A stretch of 64,000 nt of DNA from NCBI GenBank assembly GCA_028023455.1, contig JAQFVV010000323.1, positions 620,001-684,000 on the forward strand, given 5' to 3'. The notes beneath the pieces are model-generated. The model searched no databases and was not told the DNA's origin. It was given only the letters and a program-made list of their open reading frames with translations. Source of the stretch: Epiperipatus broadwayi (Eukaryota > Onychophora > Udeonychophora > Euonychophora > Peripatidae). Position 1 is the stretch's first letter; each line of letters opens with the position of its first letter. The position numbers were made by a program, and so were the translations under genes. Shown here piece after piece: positions 40,637 through 52,481 of the stretch.

Positions 40637-40669
<33 letters not shown>
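40634..40669 (+). repeat. (TA)n microsatellite at right edge of satellite array
   Basis: TA units replace the satellite unit after ATCAT. The sequence then continues into the duplicated block. Confidence 0.93.
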
Positions 40670-40670
<1 letters not shown>

Positions 40671-41950
40671 ATATGAAGATGTGCATATATATAAGTAATT
40701 CCCAGCAATATTAAGAAAAAAAATGGAACAAAATTGAATTTCTTGGAAGAAGTTATTGACAATTCTATAAAATGATATTAATATATTTTGTTGTGTATAA
40801 TACAATGAATTTGCATTGCTAAAACCATTGTTTCTGCTTCCTGGAATTACAGAATAGGTTAAATCACTGATCTATCTGTGGACTCATATACCGGTCCATA
40901 GTAACCAAAAGAAGGGACAAATTTAAAGCCAGCCACAAACATAATCTAATCATCATCTTGGACAAGAGAAGAAGAAAGGAAATATGAATAAAAGCCATAT
41001 ATAGCCAAATTTGTTGAAGCTATGAATCAAATTTTTGTTAAAGTTTTCCTCAGTCATCTAAAATGTCTACAATGATGGTTTTTTTAAAAAAAAGGAAACA
41101 AATCAGTCAACTCAGCATTATCAAAAGCATCAACAATAAATAATTTTAAAATTGTGGAAACAAGCAAGTCAATTAATTCATGTTTATCTTAAAAATATCT
41201 GCAAGAACTTTCTTTTTTTTAAATGGATCAAATCAACTTATACGTGAGACAAGCAGTCTCAAAATTCAAACTTGAGACATTTATAAGAAGTGAAAATAAT
41301 CGGGTAACTATGAACTTTCATTAACAGATCTTTTATTCTTGCTTATCAAAAGTAACCCTTAATTTATTGGTCAAAATATTATTTTTTTCTTTTGATACAG
41401 AAACATTAAAGGCTTGTTTATCAATAGTTATTCTCAATATCACATAACATAACACAAACACAGTTTAAATCTTTAAACTTAAATTTTCATTATTTTTTAT
41501 TATTTTTTTTTATATTGTAAGATTGAAATATTTTTTTTATTGTTCTTCAGTTGTTATGATAATGAGCAATCTATAAATATATGCATTTATAATGTTTTTT
41601 TTTATTTATCTTGTTGCATATTAAAATTGATATAATGTATTTTATTTTTTTTTGCTCAAAGTTGCAAGAATATTTTTTTATATATGTGATTTATGTATTA
41701 ATCTCTAATATAAAGGGAACACATTTTAAAAATATATGTTGACATATCACAGGGTGTGTGTGCATGTGTAACTGCTTATACAAACACGTCAAAAGAATAG
41801 GTTATACATAATTAGTTTAAATATGGTAAATTATAAAGCAAGGCTTACATATGAATGGAAGTGAAATAAAACACAGGTTACATATGAAATTTATTTTTAT
41901 GATATAATAAGTTAGGAAAGTCTTAAGTAAGCATTCCATGAAATATATTT

Positions 41951-44900
41951 TTTAATGTCATTTTAAGCCAGCTTATTTTAAAATTATCCAAAATGACAAA
42001 CTTGTATATTAAATTTATTTGGTTATGCTTACATAAATTTTTGTATTAGTTCCATAGTTAATTAATGTAATAATAAGCCATTTATCTAGTTATTAATTTG
42101 ATTTTAAAGAAAGAAAGAAGAATAGTATTAATAAAATATAATTATATATTTTAATTGGTTTCCGAGTTGTTATTGAAATATTGTTGTGTTTTTCTTGTCT
42201 TGATTTTATTGTTTTAAATGATCATCATCATCATCATTGCTCGCAGATATTAAGAATCATCAGCACTATCAAATATTAAGCAAGCACTGCAAAATATTAA
42301 GTAAGCTAGAATGTTGATTTATATTTAGGTACTTAGGGATTGTGCTTGATATCTAACCAAATTTTAATAATTATAGGTCAATAATAGAAAGCTAAAATTA
42401 TGTTGTGTCCATGAGTTTTGATCACCTTCATCAAACATGAATATCGTATTATTGATTGAAACACTGTTTCAAATGGTACTGAACATGAGTCATGATCACC
42501 ATCATCATTAAATAAATTATAATCATTAAATCTAATGTTTAACATAATTAATATATTTAGTAAATAGAGGGAGATGCATGATGATCAGTCATCATCACTA
42601 GTATTATTAAATCCTAGTTTTAACTATAAAAGTATTTTAGTAAATAAACATAAACTTATATAAATGCTAGTGAATGTAATAATTAAATCCCAGTTTGACA
42701 TGGGATGATTTTAAGAAGTGCTTATGAGTTTATAAAGATAATTTATTGTTGTGAGTTCATTATAAAGCTATGGCTGATATCATCACCATCATCATCATTA
42801 TTATCATCATCATTATTATCTTTATATTATGATAAATAATTCAGTTAAGTAACTAGTTTCATAGCCAGCCACTTAAGTAATGGTCTTCTCTATGATTATT
42901 TGGAAGCCATTAATAAGATTATACTTGTCTGTTCATTAATATACGTGAAATGAGCTAGTAATATCTATAAGAGTCTTTGATCTATATAAATTTTGTGATA
43001 TGGGGATCTTATGATTTTATTGACATGAGTAAAATATAAGAGTGTCATTTTTTTCATTAGTCATCCAAGTCATGTGTGATAAAAATGTACCGAATGAGTT
43101 TGAACTCAGTACACTCTAAACAGATATTTATCTAGATTTAAAACAATCTAGTGGCGCTCGTGGAAAAATACATGTACTTAGCTAAACTGAATAAAGAGTG
43201 ATTTAATCCTTTTCCAACTTAATGATATTAAGTTTATATGATAATTTTATACATTGTTATAAATAGCACCAGTGTGTGCGTGTGACCGTGAATGGTCGTA
43301 TATACATGGAAAGAGGAATGAGAAGGATTCTTGGTTAAAAGAACCTAGTATTGGAGATAAACGAAATGCACTCCAGGGATCTCACAGTGGGTAATTTTAT
43401 TCAGTTGCTATATTTAATATTATTTTATTTGATGACAATGGCCAGTATGTTTTATTGTTCAAATGACTTCCCCAATATCGAAGTATTTTAAATCTTTAAT
43501 GATGATAGTTTTAATTTTTATTTGGTTATATTATATTGAGAAATGAGATAATTTATTTATTTCATTATTATCGTGACAGAATTAATGATTAGGATAGTTG
43601 CAAACGGGCTATAATGTTATATTTAATTAATTATAAATAGACACCCAGATAGAGTATGATATGCATATGTTCTGATTTATATGTTAGCGTCATCCTTATT
43701 TAATTATAAATTGTATTTTAGCTAACACAGTGAATTAATTTCTCATTTAATTTTACTCGGTTACAAATGATGAACCGCTAGAGCATATCACATATCCTGT
43801 TCGGTGTTTAGTTATTGAATTATAGCAACTATCATTTTATCACTCATCAATATATAGATTGTAATTAATTATAAAGTAACAGCCTTTTATCAACCTTTTT
43901 ATCAGTTCTTCTTTATTTATTCATACAGTTACAAATGATAGATTACAAACGTATATTTTAATAATTAATAATTTCGTCTATTTTTATTCCTGTTTCAAAG
44001 GGGTTTTTCTTTATCTGTTACAATATATATATATGTTCCAAAAGTCAAATTTCTCTCATAGCAATTTTAGTGGCTTTTCAATGCTCTACACAATGTTAAA
44101 TTGTTGTCAGTTGTTAGGCGAGAGTTGGAAAATATAAAAAAAACACACGGTTTTATATCTAGATAATTTAGACAGTTTACAATAATAATTACAATGGGGT
44201 TTGCAGTTGATTGTACAGTATTTTTCCAGAATTATTTTTATACCTATACTCTAGATCATATTATTATGTAGAGGGAAAGGGAGATTGACTATTGTATGCA
44301 CAGTAATATCTTAGAATGTTGATTTATATTAATCATAATATTTATAAATGACCAAAAATGACAGTACAAATAGAAATTGAACTTGTCATATATAGTATTT
44401 GTTTGAAAGGTTTTTACAGGAGAATAGGTTTAAATTTTCAGGAAATTATGAAAGATATTTTGTATTCATAAGAATATGAACAAGTAGATCACTATTTAGT
44501 ATTATGGATATGTGTGTGCAGATGTGCGTGTATGATATATGTATACAATTTTTTTTGATTGTGGAATTAACACAATACAATTTAATAGAATAATATAAAA
44601 TGGAATTTATTTTGTATGGGTTTTACAGGAATTGGTTATTATTTTCAGTTCTAAATTTGATCTTAAGTTTAAAAAACAATATTTATTAAAAATCAGTTAT
44701 ATAAATACCCACTATTACATATATATTTTTAGTTGAATATTTCTCAGGAAAATGTCATGATAAGAATATTAAAAAGGTAAGATGAACATAATCAGAGCTG
44801 AAGTCAATAAACCAAAACCAACAATTAATAAATGTTGTCAAAGGATGTTTGAAGCATCGGTAGATAGAGAGGATGAAAGCAACATGTGCAAGTGGCTTTT

Positions 44901-47900
44901 TTAATAAAAGCTAGTGCAAATGAAGTAGGGAGAATTCTCTTGCTAATTCTATATCTGATCATCTTCTCTGATCATTTTGCATCAGATAGCAATTGACTAA
45001 ATCTTAAGAAGTGTATGTATATTAATTAAAATGATCGGCTAAAAGATATAAATGGTGTACCAAGCTCTTTCCATCAAAATCAACAATGGCAAAATCAATT
45101 TGCAGCAAAATGTTTTGTAAATTATATCTCATTCTTCCTATTTGGCTTTTAAAATTTTGTAAAAAAAAGATATCTCAGGAACAAACATGTGATACTATGT
45201 ATTTTATCTGTGGCTTAATTAAAACTTCGAGGAATAACTGGATTTTAATACTATTAATTTGAGATGTAGTTTAAATACTCATCATTATTATTATTATTAT
45301 TATTTTTGATTGTGACATCAGTAAAAAAAAATTAATGTGTCAATAGAGTTTATTTGAATCACTCAAATATACAATGGACACTTGTCAAATATAGAGGAAA
45401 TAATTGCAGAAAATAAATTAGAAATTCTCATTCATTACTAATAAAATCAAACTTAAGAATATATGTGAGAATAGAGAATCTAAGGCACTAGTTTTGTTTG
45501 AATATTTTTCTCTCCTAAAAGAAAACTCGGAAAAAGAAAAAAAAAGAGGCTTAAAGAAAAATAAAGTTATGGACTAAAATGTGAAACCAAATATCTGGAT
45601 TCAAAACTGGGAACAAAAGTGTTTTAAATAAATGAAAGTGATCTGCAGGACTATTTTTCAATAGTTTTAATTATCGTGATTACATATGAAAATATTGGGT
45701 ATCACTGTAGCTACATCCTGAATGAAAATAATTTTATATGCTCCAATAATCATTAAAGTGAGATGAATATAGTGTGTTTGCCATGGCTGTGAAGCAAATA
45801 ATGGTAGATGGTGTTATGTACAATACGCTTCTGTTTTTCTATTAAATTGGTATTGACTTGCAAAATGTTCATATTTAGCTCTGAAGGAATCTAAACCAAA
45901 AAGACAGTGCGTAATGTTTTATTATTTATTTCTTTTGCTTTTATTTATATATTTGTTATTATGTTTAATATATATTTAACACTCATATGAATTTTAAAAA
46001 AAGACCTATAAGAAACTATTGAAGTTAAAAAAAGAAAAAAAAAGCATTAAGGTATAATAAATGAGAAAGCATGAATGCTTATATATTTCTCAAAAAAAAA
46101 AAGAGAAAAAGATTTGTTTTATCAAAATTATATGCCTATTGGTAGAGTTGTGAATTATAAATCTTGGGTGGGGTGTTGCAGGGTGCTTGACTTTTAAAAT
46201 TAATATAGTTCATGAGTTTGTTTGTGATCGGTTAAAACTTTGTCATTTTGCATCAATACTATATCATCCTGAGTGTGTATGCATGAAGCTGTAAATGTTG
46301 AGTATTACTGAAGTAGAGTTATATTACCATCTCGAAGGGATAGATAAAAATATCTATCTTATAATTTAATTACTATATATGCAAGCATTGGGTGATCAAG
46401 GACTTGATCCCAGATCCACTTGTATTTATTATATGAGTAGCAAATTATTTATATAGTTGTGGTAAAATGTTTTGCATGCCCGTTAAAAGTAAATATGCAG
46501 AGACTAGTTCCTCACATAACTCTTAGCCTCAGGAAGAAGGCAGTCCCTGGTTTATGCTAACATTTGAAGTTATGAATAATTTGTTTAATTTTTCTTACTA
46601 AGACACTAATGTATGCATTGTGAAGTGCTGCATGATGAAAAATGTATGGAGTGTTTTTGCAAGATTGTATAAAAGTTGCTATAGCAGCGTTGGGGTTATA
46701 ATTAGATATCTGGGTTGATGTGGGGGATGACAGAGAGTTGCTTTAATTTATATGCTGGCCGATCTATAGTCAAAGTTTATGGAAGATAAATATAAACGTC
46801 AAGCTATGGCAACATACTAGCCTATCCAAATGTATACCGTTGCTAGATGACTTACAGTGGATAGCAATGAATATTTAGTGCGCATGGATATAAAACTATG
46901 GTTTTATATTTCAACCAATTATTTAAAATGGTTAGAAAATTTGAATATAATATTATCTTTACATAGGAAATAAAAGAAATTATTGCTTTTTGGAATAGTT
47001 AAATTTATCGTTATTGTAGTTAAGTGGGCCATGAAATTGAAGAGGCTGTTGGATAAAGTTATACGATAATATCATATTTATATTTAAATGCGGAATTCTA
47101 ATTCCGTTCTTAAGCGCATTAACATTAAAGTTAAAATATGGCTCAAAACAATGATTAAGTTTAATTTGGAAATCTAAATGATATGAAAGTATATATTTAT
47201 TATTATTATTATTTTATAGTAGTTAATGTGAATTTCATATAGAGAGAAATAAAAATTTTATTTTACAATGAATATAATATCTGAGCTTGTGGTGATACGA
47301 TATATGTGTTTTTTTTTTCATATTTAAGGATAATATATATTTGTTATTGTTATAAATTTATATGTGTCTTGTGTTTTGATATTTTGGATATCTAGAACCT
47401 TACACTGACTTCTAGAAGTTATATTCTATATACTACCATAACTAATTATATAAACATAGTATGAATACAGGTATTAATAGCAGATCACATTTAGATTTAT
47501 GAATTGTCTTATGTTTGTTGATTTCCTTAGCTCATTTGATCGCGTTTAAATTTATGAATTATCTTATGTTGATTGATTTCCGTGATTGATTTCCATAATT
47601 CATTTCCATAATTCACCTTTATAAAATATCAACCAATAAAGGTTTTTGTAAAAGGGGCGATCATTTTATGTGGATAGAGAATATACCCGACTCTTAAAAT
47701 GTTATAGATTTAAAAATATTAATTTATTTGGCAAACAGATGATATACGAAATAAAATAAAATGAGAGAAAATAGTCAATTTAATATGTTAAACTTAGTAA
47801 TTTTGTTCGTTGTAATGGAATGAGTATTAAGAGTAGACATAAAATCCCTTTTCTGCTTTTGGTATTTAATATGATTCCCACTGGTAAACTCACATTAAAT

Positions 47901-49740
47901 TTTATATTAGTAAGTTGTGGGATCATATCCATTGTAATAATTAATAATTACACCTCACTAGCAGATCAAGACCTTGAGAAATTTGAGTATTTCGATTATT
48001 AAATTTAAGAGATCTAGCTTGGAAGTCAAATAGTGTAAATGTTAAAAATTGGGAAATACTATTTTGTTGATAATTAATCTGGAATTAGTTGGAATAAAAA
48101 GTTCATTCTGTTCAGATAGGCCTATAGATGTGTTTAAGTGAAGATGATTAAGAATTGTCAGTTAAAAAGATATAAAGGAGAACATAACACAAATATTTAA
48201 TGTTATATAATTGTGACTATTAAGAGTAATAGGTGCTGAGAATGAAAATAATAGTAGTTGGGTTAAATGGGAAGGATTTATAACATTTCTTTTATTTTAC
48301 TTTGAATTAAATAATAATCTAATAGTATGAGTTCTCTGCAGCGATTACTAACTTATTTCTAAACATTTATATATTAGAAATATGCATAAAATTCTTATGA
48401 TTACCATTAGAGATCATATATCTATATAAAGTTGTGGAAGAAAGTTGTCTATATTATTTTGTTAGTAGTAATAACTTGTCATGAAAGTATTTATATAATT
48501 ATTATTAAGTTCAAAATTAAGACTATAATAAATTAAACTGGATGTATAAATATTATATATATTTTTAAAAGACATTTTAATTACTTTCTTCTTTGTATCC
48601 TATAGTAATAAGCATAGTTGATGATCTCAGGTAGGCATTACAATTTGATAGTTACAATTTAGCGCCCGGGTATACAGAATCTTATTAGTACTATTATTAG
48701 GTAAACACACCAGCATTCCTTATTTGGTTCCAGTATTATTTTCAATCGACATGCCTAAAGTTGAGGTTAGAATATATATACATAACGGAATGTATAAATA
48801 GGTGAGAAATTGATGACACTTCTGTTTTTATAATTGGTTGTCCATATTGTCAAAAACGTATTTTCAATAGTTACTATAAGGTGTTGGATTGTTTTCTTAA
48901 TTATTTTGCGATGCCACCTTCATTTTATATTGTTTGTAGTGTATTTTTTATTTGAATATTTAATACAAATAGTATGCATAAATATGACACATTTATTTAC
49001 ACAATATTTATTTAAGAAAAAATATATATATATAATGTTTAGTTCTTTATAATTTATAATTGTAATAGTAAGTATTAATTAAGTACGGATAAATCTGTAA
49101 TGATATATTTAAAAAGTTTCGCCTACCACAGAATATGGTAAAATTTAAATTCAATTTAATAACATACCATTAAGTAAATAATCTACATCAGTTATGATGA
49201 GATCAAAATCTAGTGATTTATAAGTATTTTAAAGTAATTACATCTCTTAATTAAACATATGAGTTCTGCTTAATTAATTTTTAAATCATTAAATATGCTA
49301 TAATTAATTCACATCTGCCTGAAGTACAAGAATTTATATGCAAAATGAATTCATCCTTTGAAAAAATTAAAACACAAAATTATATTAATCACGGATTTAA
49401 TTAATCCTAATTGTTAATTATTCAAAATATTTGTTTACTATATAAAGTTTCTGATTACAATCAGCTCCATAGTGAATGATAATATTGGTTTTTGACTAGG
49501 TTTTTACAAATAGTAATTAGCAACATTTCAATAGGAATTTTAACCTGAGTAGCTTTCAATAAAAAGACATTTACTTCCATGAGCAATCCGGTTTATTTCA
49601 TGCATATATTTATTCAAATCTAAAGTCATTTCCTATAAGTTTTTGGGTTTCAGGTACAAGTATATTTGTTTTTCTGTTTAGAATTTGCTGACATTAATAT
49701 ATATATATGTTAATTCTAATATTTTCACGGACAAAAGATG
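41951..49740 (+). other. Intron 5, long remainder: no recognised exon
   Basis: Nearly 8 kb of AT-rich sequence with ATC/ATT triplet runs near 42225-42240 and 42780-42820 and small local duplications near 47515-47615. Open frames at 47820-48002 and 48834-49052 have no motif and I do not regard them as genes. Confidence 0.45.
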
Positions 49741-49917
49741 TCATATTATTATTACTATTTGCGGGATATTCCGTGTAGTTAAAAAAGCTAAATGCTGACG
49801 TTTTAGTACAATAACAAGTACATTCCTTAGAGGAAGGTACTTGTTATTGTACTGAAACGTCAGCATTTAGCTTTTTTAACTATACGGAATATCCCGCAAA
49901 TAGTAATAATAATATGA
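49741..49917 (+). repeat. 177-bp near-perfect hairpin just upstream of exon 6
   Basis: Arms 49741-49821 and 49837-49917 (81 nt each) are reverse complements except at two positions, both transitions. The 15-nt centre (TTCCT...AGGAA) can itself pair. Ends are ATT/AAT triplets. The element is followed by a CA repeat, a pyrimidine tract and the exon 6 acceptor 37 bp away. It is a foldback or MITE-type insertion, recent judging by arm identity. Confidence 0.9.
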
Positions 49918-49954
49918 CACACACACACACACACATATATACTTTTATTTTCAG

Positions 49955-50353
49955 GTAAAACCAATATTTCAGAAATGAAAAAGGAAGTTTGTAACGCTAC
50001 ACTATTGTTCATTCCTTCAAAGCCATTCCGAAATCAACGTTTTTGTATAAATATAAAATACATAGTGCCTCTTAACTATTATGTAAAAAAGTTAACATTA
50101 GTTTCTAACTTCAGGCCTTCTGATATTTTATATAGCATTGAAAAACGTAACTTTACCGATCCAGGAACAATAACGTTTTTAAAGAAAAAAGTAGAAACAA
50201 ATATATTATCAGAACTTGATTTTAATAATGTGTGTTTTGAGACCGTTGATGAGAATTATTATAATCATAACAATTGGACAACTGAAATTATACTCACTGA
50301 TTACACAACAAAAAGCAATATTAGTTACATCTGTCGTTTTCAAATACCTTTCG
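49955..50353 (+). CDS. Exon 6: repeated 4-cysteine (possibly Ig-like) domain
   Basis: Internal exon of 399 nt between acceptor TTATTTTCAG (ending 49954) and donor G50353|GTAAG, phase 1-1. The linker GKTNISEMKKE is the longest of the set and carries a sequon (NIS). The cysteines lie in VCNAT, RFCINI, NVCFET and YICRF. NYYVK, TDPGTIT and NNWT are kept. Additional sequons include NAT after the first cysteine, NFT before the DPG turn and NIS before the last cysteine, making this the most heavily glycosylatable copy. The segment between second and third cysteines is two residues shorter than in exon 1. It ends QIPFG. The internal ATG at 49975 is not taken as a start. Confidence 0.87.
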
Positions 50354-50397
50354 GTAAGTCAGTTTATATACATCTTACACTTACATAAATAATGAAA

Positions 50398-50531
50398 ATA
50401 ATTCTATAATTAAAACACTTCCTCTTTTCTTTACAAAAACTTTATTTGTTGTATATATATATATATATCCACTTGTTCCAACAAATAAAGTTTTTGTAAA
50501 GAAAAGAGGAAGTGTTTTAATTTAGAATTAT
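50398..50531 (+). repeat. Foldback element just downstream of exon 6
   Basis: Arms 50398-50450 and 50480-50531 are reverse complements apart from a single-base indel. The loop is a TA repeat. It begins 44 bp after the donor of exon 6. Confidence 0.88.
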
Positions 50532-52270
50532 ATGGTTATATTTAATGTATATTTTGAAAAGAAAAAAAGGATTGAGTGGTGATTAGAAACAGAAGTAAAT
50601 GGATAAATAATGAAGTATATATATATATGTTGTTTTGTTAATGGAGAAATTAAAAAAAATCGGACTAAGCCAATGATGTCAGTTTGCACCTACATTCATA
50701 TAATTATTAAATAACCTGGCGTTTTAAATATATATGCAATTTAAATGGAAGAAAAGTATACTTCCATTCATGCGCTATGAATAGACAACAATCGACTACA
50801 ATTCGTGTTTTTTAAACAACGAGTGATCACCGATTCTTAAAGTTTACCTTTTAAAAAAAACTAACATTCACGGAAAATGTTGGAAATGGAGTGCTAGCGT
50901 ATTTAAGAAGGAAATATAAGTTTATTTCTTGGAAAGGTTCTAATTATAAATCGTAAAATAGAAAAAGTATCTTATTTTTGATAAGAAACCATATTAGCTT
51001 ATATAGATTTAAATATTAAATAACATAATTTTTAAAATATTTTTAATTTAGAGGAAAAATAATATCTATTCATAGTGGATGAGTGTAAGTATTGGTCTTA
51101 CTTTAAACTAAAATAACATGCTTTATTTATGAGAGAGAAATATAACAACATTGATAGTTGTTATTATAAATATTAAACATATTAAAGCAATAAATTTAAC
51201 GAACATTATTTTCAAAATATACAGTATTTCCTTTTCAATTGGATTCTCTTAAATTTTGTCTTTGAACAAAATAATCTTCAACTACGAAACTGTAGATTCA
51301 AAAAAAGTTATTAAACTTTTCTTATGTTTTCTGTAGGGAAATGATTCAATGTCAATATATCATCATTTAATATTGAACTAATTTGTATCGAAACAAAATA
51401 TAAATCTGGAATTGTTTCTGTTTACTAATGTGCTTCAAATAAATGTCCCTCATTGCTTGCCATAAGTAAGTGGATTTTGTTTAAATCCATCATTCTAATA
51501 GTTGAAAATTTGTTTAATTCTTTTTTATATATTTCTATTCAACTATAAAAAATTAAATATCCTATAAATAGAGAAGATAAGAAAGGTATAGAAGAGGAGT
51601 GTACAGCAGTTTATGTTTGAATTGCTTAAATGAAATTATCCATCAGAATTATGATTATAGTATCATTTGAATTCTCGTCAGAAGTTCTTTATTTTCAAAA
51701 ATGATTTTAAACAAAAATAATCATATAATTTTTACTACGAATACAAGTCCAAACGTTTCAGAAGATATGCATTAATAGTAGATGTGCCTCCTGATGTATT
51801 TCTACATCAAAGTTGTGCTGAACATTTAATAGTAGAAGAACTTTATTTTTATTTTTGATATAATTTCAGTGTTAAGTTAAAATAATTGTATTGTCCTTTC
51901 TGGATAAAAAGACCGTTATATAAAGAGTATAATTGTCATATGAGGTGTTTCATAGTTGTCAATATTATGTAACAATTTGTTCTTTTTTATTTAAGAGCCT
52001 GCTATCCTTATTTTTGTAGTCTTGGTTCAGATTATTCTTTATACATTTAATTGTAGAAAAACTCCATTATTTTATTTTTGATATAATGTCACTGTTACAT
52101 TGAAATAATTATATGTTTTTTTCTAGATAAAAAGATTATTATGTAAAGAGTATAACTGCTATGTGAGATGTTTTATGATTGTCAACATTATGTAGTCAGC
52201 TTTTTTTTACTTCAGAGCCTAACCTACTTTTATAGTCTTGGTGCAGGTTATCCTCTGTAATATGTAGTTT
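50532..52270 (+). other. Downstream of exon 6: nothing recognised
   Basis: AT-rich; no further copy of the domain. Two stretches near 51830-51990 and 52055-52210 (TAGTAGAAGAACTTTATT.../TGTAGAAAAACTCCATTA...) look like diverged direct repeats about 225 bp apart. Confidence 0.4.
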
Positions 52271-52481
52271 ATTAAACAAGGCAAAACTCTCCATACAGTA
52301 GTGTCACCCTGTAGCAACTGGAGTAATCAATGAATGCCAGGCCACAAGCCAGAAACTAGTCTGGCAATATTGGATGAGTAGGCACTAGATAGGGATTTTA
52401 TGCACAAGCTTTCTGGCATCCATTGATTACTCTGGTTGGCACAGGGTGATACTACTGTATGAAAGTTTTGCCCTGTTTAAT
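52271..52481 (+). repeat. Foldback element (type copy of a small family)
   Basis: Arms at 52271-52340 and 52413-52481 pair imperfectly (ATTAAACA-GG-CAAAACT on the left, AGTTTTGCCCTGTTTAAT on the right). Related pieces occur at 30806-30960 and about 23711-23760, so it is a dispersed family. No protein is encoded. Confidence 0.75.

Larger units (their letters stand above)
37705..41950 (+). repeat. Duplicated block, copy 1 (interrupted by satellite array)
   Basis: Sequence on both sides of the satellite array aligns in the same orientation with 61740-64000. Examples of shared landmarks are GTGTTAAATTATTT, TTTGATGGAATAAA, GGTTAAATCACTG and CTATCTGTGGACTCAT. Divergence is clear but identity is high enough to follow by eye across about 2.2 kb of shared sequence. 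It could be a segmental duplication or two copies of a dispersed element. Confidence 0.75.

Noticed and set aside
47820-49052. Hydrophobic frames at 47.8 and 48.8 kb as membrane exons
   Set aside because: Composition of AT-rich noise, no convincing splice signals at the right phase and no conserved motif.
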